NCBI RefSeq assembly: GCF_021018895.1
Contig: NC_079377.1
Span: 372,001-436,000, forward strand
Source: Seriola aureovittata
Taxonomy: Eukaryota > Chordata > Actinopteri > Carangiformes > Carangidae
Length of the DNA stretch: 64,000 bases
Reading direction: 5' to 3'
A program made the position numbers and the translations under genes. This document shows, piece after piece, positions 60,593-64,000 of this stretch (position 1 is the stretch's first letter; every line of letters starts with the position of its first letter). The notes beneath the pieces are model-generated. The model was not told the DNA's origin. It ran no database searches and was given only the letters and a program-made list of their open reading frames with translations.

Positions 60593-60834
60593 AATTAAAA
60601 AGTGTAAAAACTATTAAAAGTGGGTTCACTGGCAGCACTATAGTGTCTGAAGATTTTTAACAGAAAGTAGAGGGCAACCACACCAAGAACGGTAACTATA
60701 CAGATAACTAGAAGAATATGGTTAGAAGAAGTGGATGGCGGAGTCCACACCACAACTACAAAGAAAACAACAGTCATGAATGATATAGTTGGGATCACTG
60801 TCAGAGCAATTTGTTGAAGAACAATCACAGCCAA
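60593..60834 (-). CDS. Possible small hydrophobic ORF or terminal membrane exon
   Basis: A 79-codon frame begins MAVIVLQQIALTV and holds two hydrophobic stretches: residues about 3-29 (rich in V, I and F) and 38-60 (HILLVICIVTVLGVVALYFL), followed by a short polar tail. TTTCTTTGTAG inside the first stretch could be a splice acceptor. In that case only the second, single membrane segment with tail SAASEPTFN would be coding, like the last exon of a receptor. No homology is recognised and no partner exon was found, so chance is quite possible. Confidence 0.2.
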
Positions 60835-60839
60835 TCAGT

Positions 60840-62174
60840 TAATTTACAGGGCGTCACGTTCAGAAAATAAATGAACATCTCTCTCTGTGATGCAACACAT
60901 CAGCAGCAGCAACTTTTACACAGTTTTCTTATTCTTATTTTTCATATTCTTATTAATAAGAAAATTAATTCATAATTCATATTATAATAAGAATGATATA
61001 AGAATGATGATAAATCAAAACTCAATCAAGTGCTTTATCAATGCTGTAACTGCTATTTCTACTAGCTCTTTTATGAAAGCTTGTTTATTGCGTAGAAATA
61101 CATCATAACAGGTCATCAATATCCACATGCTGGGTGCAACTGTTTACAGAACATCGTCCATCAGTGTGGATGCTCACATCATATCATTATCATTATAATT
61201 ATCTTTCTTGGTGTGAATGGCCTTTAAACACATAGCTACATTGTTTTTCAACGCTTTTATACCTTGTGGACATGTTATAACCTAATAGGTGAGTCACTTG
61301 ATTCAACCATAGGTGATAAAAATATGAGATCTTTGGCCAGACTGCAACAGTGGCCAGCCAGCCCTATAATCTCGAATATCACTGACTGACTGACTGACTG
61401 ACTGACTGACTGACTGATGATAGTCTACCAAGCTGGTCTGGTTAAAAAAAGACAGATATTCTGTATCTTCTTACTTTCTCTCTGAGTGATCATGTGACAG
61501 TAAATCATACTGAAATCACAGTCCTCAGTCTTTGTCTTTCATTTGTGTGTTTGGTGATTTTGTCAGATGACATCGCAGTTATAACTTCAGGATTTGACCA
61601 TTGGTGGTCCAGACTAATACTAGGTTTTGACATGGTCTTGTTTCCAGAAATTCTTAACAAATGCCTAAAGCCATTCTAGTGGCTCTGGGAGGCTGGACTT
61701 AGGCACGCTTGAGCTGAGTGCTTACGCCAGCATGCTAAAATGTGCCCAATGATAATGCTAAAATGCTGATAATACTTATCAGCATACTTGCCACATCTTA
61801 GATTTGAATGTTGGCATGCTAGAATTCGCTATAACAAACAACAGCTCAGCCTGATCGGAATATCATTAGTTTTGCTTAATTTAACATTTGACCTGATGAC
61901 TCAGTTAAGGGATAAGTCACCAAAGTTATTACAAGTGATCCTATGGGTCACATTAATGTGTGAAACAGTTTCATGACAATCCATTCAGCAGTTGTTGAGA
62001 TGTTTAACTGAACCTGCCGGTGGCATAAGAGCAAAAGTCAGGGGATTGCCACAGCCATTATGAACCACCAAATCAATAGATCCTCAAGATATTCCAGTTT
62101 GAACCAATCGATGGACTGATCTACTGACATTGCCCTGCATTAAGCTATGCCTCTAGTAGCTAACGGTGTGCATA
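60840..62174. other. Intergenic sequence, microsatellite only
   Basis: Contains the ACTG tract listed next. Short plus-strand frames at 61.5 and 61.8 kb lack motifs. Confidence 0.5.
61381..61417. repeat. (ACTG)9 microsatellite
   Basis: Nine near-perfect ACTG units. Confidence 0.95.
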
Positions 62175-62185
62175 GACAGACAGAC

Positions 62186-62267
<82 letters not shown>
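62175..62267. repeat. (GACA)3(GATA)n microsatellite ending a LINE copy
   Basis: About 20 GATA units preceded by three GACA units. On the minus strand the TATC array begins right after LINE coding text, replacing the rest of the LINE. Confidence 0.95.
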
Positions 62268-63200
62268 TTTATCCTTGAGACACAGTTACTCAGCCTGACG
62301 TACTGTGGTCATCTTGTCAGGTAATCCACAATCCAGGATGTGAAGAAGGGATCCACCCCCATCCCTTCCAGCTTATCTTTAAGAATGGGGGGTTGGAGGT
62401 GTTAAATGCACTTGAGAAATAAGAGAACGTAATCCTTATTTAAACCACATCTCTCATCCAAGTAAGAATGGGCCTAATCCTAACCCTAACCCTAACCCTT
62501 GTAATGGCTCCAGGGTGAGGGCCACTGATCTGTAGTCATTTATCTCAGCTGGTCGTCCTGTACTGGAACAAGACATGATGTTTTCCACAGGACCGGGACC
62601 CTCCCTGTTTGTAGACCTAAGTTGAAGATCCTCTGGAGAGGCTCAGCCAGCTGGGCTGCACAGTCCTTTAACAGCCTCAGACACACATCATCTGGGCCTG
62701 TTGCTTTTCCAGGATGTAGCTTCTTGGGCTTGGTCCTCACCTCCTTGACTGTAAAAAAACAGGAAACCTGACCCCAGTGTGGAGGGAGTTGCATCTGTGT
62801 CAGGTTGTGAAGGAGATAACGTAGGAGATGCTACAGCTGAAGGCGTGGGAGAGAGAACAGGTGAGGCTGTGTCAAACCTGTTGTAGAACAGGTTGAACTC
62901 ATTGGTCACATCTGTACAGCTGTTCTTCTCTTTATAGCCAGTGATGGTCCTCATCCCCTTCCACACTCTGGTGTTGTTGTGCTGCAGCTTCCTGTCTACT
63001 TTCTTTTTGTAGTCCTCCTTCGCCTTCTTTAATCTCCTATTCAGCTCATGTTGCACACGTCTCCTTTTTCTGATTGAGGAAGGTCTTGATGTTACTGGTG
63101 ATCCAGGGTTTGTTGTTTGGAAAGCAGGGTACAGTCCATGCTGCTATTACAGTGTCCATACAGAAATTACTGTAGTCTGTGGTAAATTCAACCATTGTAT
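62268..63200 (-). pseudogene. L2-like LINE ORF2 relic
   Basis: Minus-strand pieces in order: TTDYSNFCMDTVIA and NNKPWITSNIK (63.18-63.09 kb), HELNRRLKKAKEDYKKKVD then VWKGMRTITGYKEKN and NEFNLFYNRFD (63.05-62.88 kb). Next, KKLHPGKATGPDDVCLRLLK and FNLGLQTGRVPVLWKTSCLV (62.73-62.58 kb) are reverse transcriptase motifs 1-2. After a gap, LKDKLEGMGVDPFFTSWIVD and PQYVRLSNCVS (62.38-62.27 kb) are motif A/B flanks. Two frame changes are visible. The segment normally holding the first catalytic Asp is partly deleted, with a (TTAGGG)3 tract at the junction (62479-62498). The 3' end is replaced by GATA repeats. Confidence 0.82.
62479..62498. repeat. Interstitial telomeric repeat at a LINE deletion junction
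   Basis: CCTAACCCTAACCCTAACCC lies between the VALT-like motif and the later FNT-like motif of the LINE, where about 60-80 residues are normally found. Confidence 0.85.
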
Positions 63201-64000
63201 TGTTACGTGCTTCTGTGTGTAGTGTGTGAGTGTGTATTGGTATGCCCTGCTCTGCCCTCCCCTCTCCTCCAGCAGGTGATTTGGCACAGCTGTCCCTGTT
63301 CCCCAATCAGGAGCTGGAGCTTCAAATGCCGTAGGAAGAGGCTTGGCCAGGGCCACTGTGGGCCATTTGTACCAAGAGATAGGTGGCGTTTGTGTTAAAC
63401 GAATTTGTGGTTAATCCCACGCTAGGTCAGTTTGACAGATGCAGCAAAGCCAACTTGTGTGAGATTGCTGAACATTATGATGTCCCTGTTTCTAGCGCTC
63501 TTACTAAAAAGGAGTTGAGAGCAGTTCTGTTAGAGAGCTTAGTAAACAAAGACATTTTGAGTTTACCAGTTTCTCCTTGTGGCATGGCTGGGAGTGTGAC
63601 AGCAGTGTCCTCAGCTGAGGAGCTGGCTGTTTCTCCAGTGAAGGAGGCGGCTGGGGAGCAACCTGCTATTCATACTCCTGGTGTAGCAAATGGTAGGGCA
63701 GACTAGAAGCCGGTCACATTTCCACAGTTTGTCCCATTCTCTGCGGAGTCATCTCCTGGCTCCAAATTAGATGCCCGGTTGAAGGTGCGTTTGGTTCACC
63801 TTCAGATGGAGAGGGAAGAGATGGAGCATGAGTTCCAACTCCAGATGGAGCTGGAGTTCAAGAGACTGGAGAGCGAGGCAGAGAGTCATTCGGTTGCACC
63901 AGTTAGAGCTGCAGTCAAATTCAGTTACTTCTTCTAGTGCGCGGTTGCCATCTGTTTCCACCACAGCGTTTGATGTGATCAAGAGTATTTCCCTGGTGCC
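63201..64000 (+). mobile_element. Second Ty3/Gypsy element, 5' part (runs off the window end)
   Basis: TGTTACGTGC at 63201 looks like an LTR start and directly abuts the LINE coding text, implying insertion into the LINE. The LTR end and primer-binding site were not identified. Only about 180 bases separate this start from gag, so part of the LTR or leader may be deleted. Confidence 0.6.
63383..64000 (+). pseudogene. SCAN-type gag of a fish Ty3/Gypsy element, broken
   Basis: The frame from 63383 reads MAFVLNEFVVNPTLGQFDRC followed by IAEHYDVPVSSALTKKELRA. This is the stereotyped N-terminus of the gag-like protein of fish Ty3/Gypsy elements (MAFxLxxFxxxPxxxxxxxCxKxDLxxIAxxxxVxVxxxxxKxxLR). 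It stops at TAG (63703), but the same frame continues with KPVTFPQFVPFS and a charged helical stretch (LVHLQMEREEMEHEFQLQME). A frameshift near 63.9 kb then shows TTAFDVIKSISLV, the conserved block before the SCAN-like capsid part. One stop and one frameshift are visible, so this copy is probably dead. Confidence 0.8.

Noticed and set aside
62479..62498. Chromosome end or subtelomere
   Set aside because: Only three TTAGGG units, embedded inside a LINE; far too short for a telomere.

Overview
The window looks like noncoding DNA of a teleost, probably percomorph, genome. It is AT-rich and dense in di- and tetranucleotide microsatellites. It also carries typical fish repeats: a DANA/mermaid-like tRNA SINE, a second tRNA SINE with an AATAAAGGCAAAAA-type tail, Tc1-like and hAT relics, L2-, RTE/L2- and L1-like LINE pieces, and Ty3/Gypsy elements. 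There is no operon, complete gene, CRISPR array or recognisable RNA gene.

The only host gene I can support is on the minus strand. It is the 5' end of a transmembrane collagen, most like collagen XIII alpha 1 (col13a1). Exon 1 (45065-45376) encodes a short cytosolic tail, one membrane segment and a coiled-coil juxtamembrane region. Exon 2 is only 70 bases (36925-36994) and encodes the RxxR shedding site and the CxCPPG entry into the collagen domain. Both exons have good splice sites and matching phases. Intron 1 is 8,070 bases, and intron 2 runs through the rest of the left side of the window (1-36924). A CpG-richer segment with a TATA-like box (about 45377-45980) lies directly upstream. From 45.9 kb to 64 kb is upstream flanking DNA with no convincing gene.

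Intron 2 holds a wrecked hAT transposase (3.3-4.3 kb), LINE 3' tails (5.7, 10.1 and 10.5 kb), an internally duplicated repeat containing a SINE (13.5-14.6 kb), and a repeat with a nested SINE (19.7-20.9 kb). Further right are a 736-bp TTAG...CTAA element with a TTACA duplication (23.6-24.3 kb), a Ty3/Gypsy provirus with a TCAGG target duplication and heavy damage (25.69-30.39 kb), and an L1 3' end inserted into an older repeat with a perfect 13-bp duplication (31.1-31.7 kb). Intron 1 has a Tc1 relic at 38.6 kb and a fragment at 44.3 kb of the family found whole at 55.4 kb.

Upstream of the gene are a small hAT element (46.5-47.0 kb), two more Tc1 relics (47.7-48.4 and 51.6-52.4 kb), a SINE (49.4 kb), a TTAA-flanked MITE-like element (53.6-54.3 kb), two LINE RT fragments (54.6-55.4 kb) and a TTAG...CTAA element (55.4-56.4 kb). 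Two further hAT relics follow at 58.2 and 59 kb, then a LINE (62.3-63.2 kb) abutted by the 5' part of a second Ty3/Gypsy element that runs off the window end. I found no undescribed multi-gene system. The most informative observations are the hidden collagen exon, the nesting and target duplications that order the insertions, and short telomere-like tracts at internal deletion junctions of two LINE copies.
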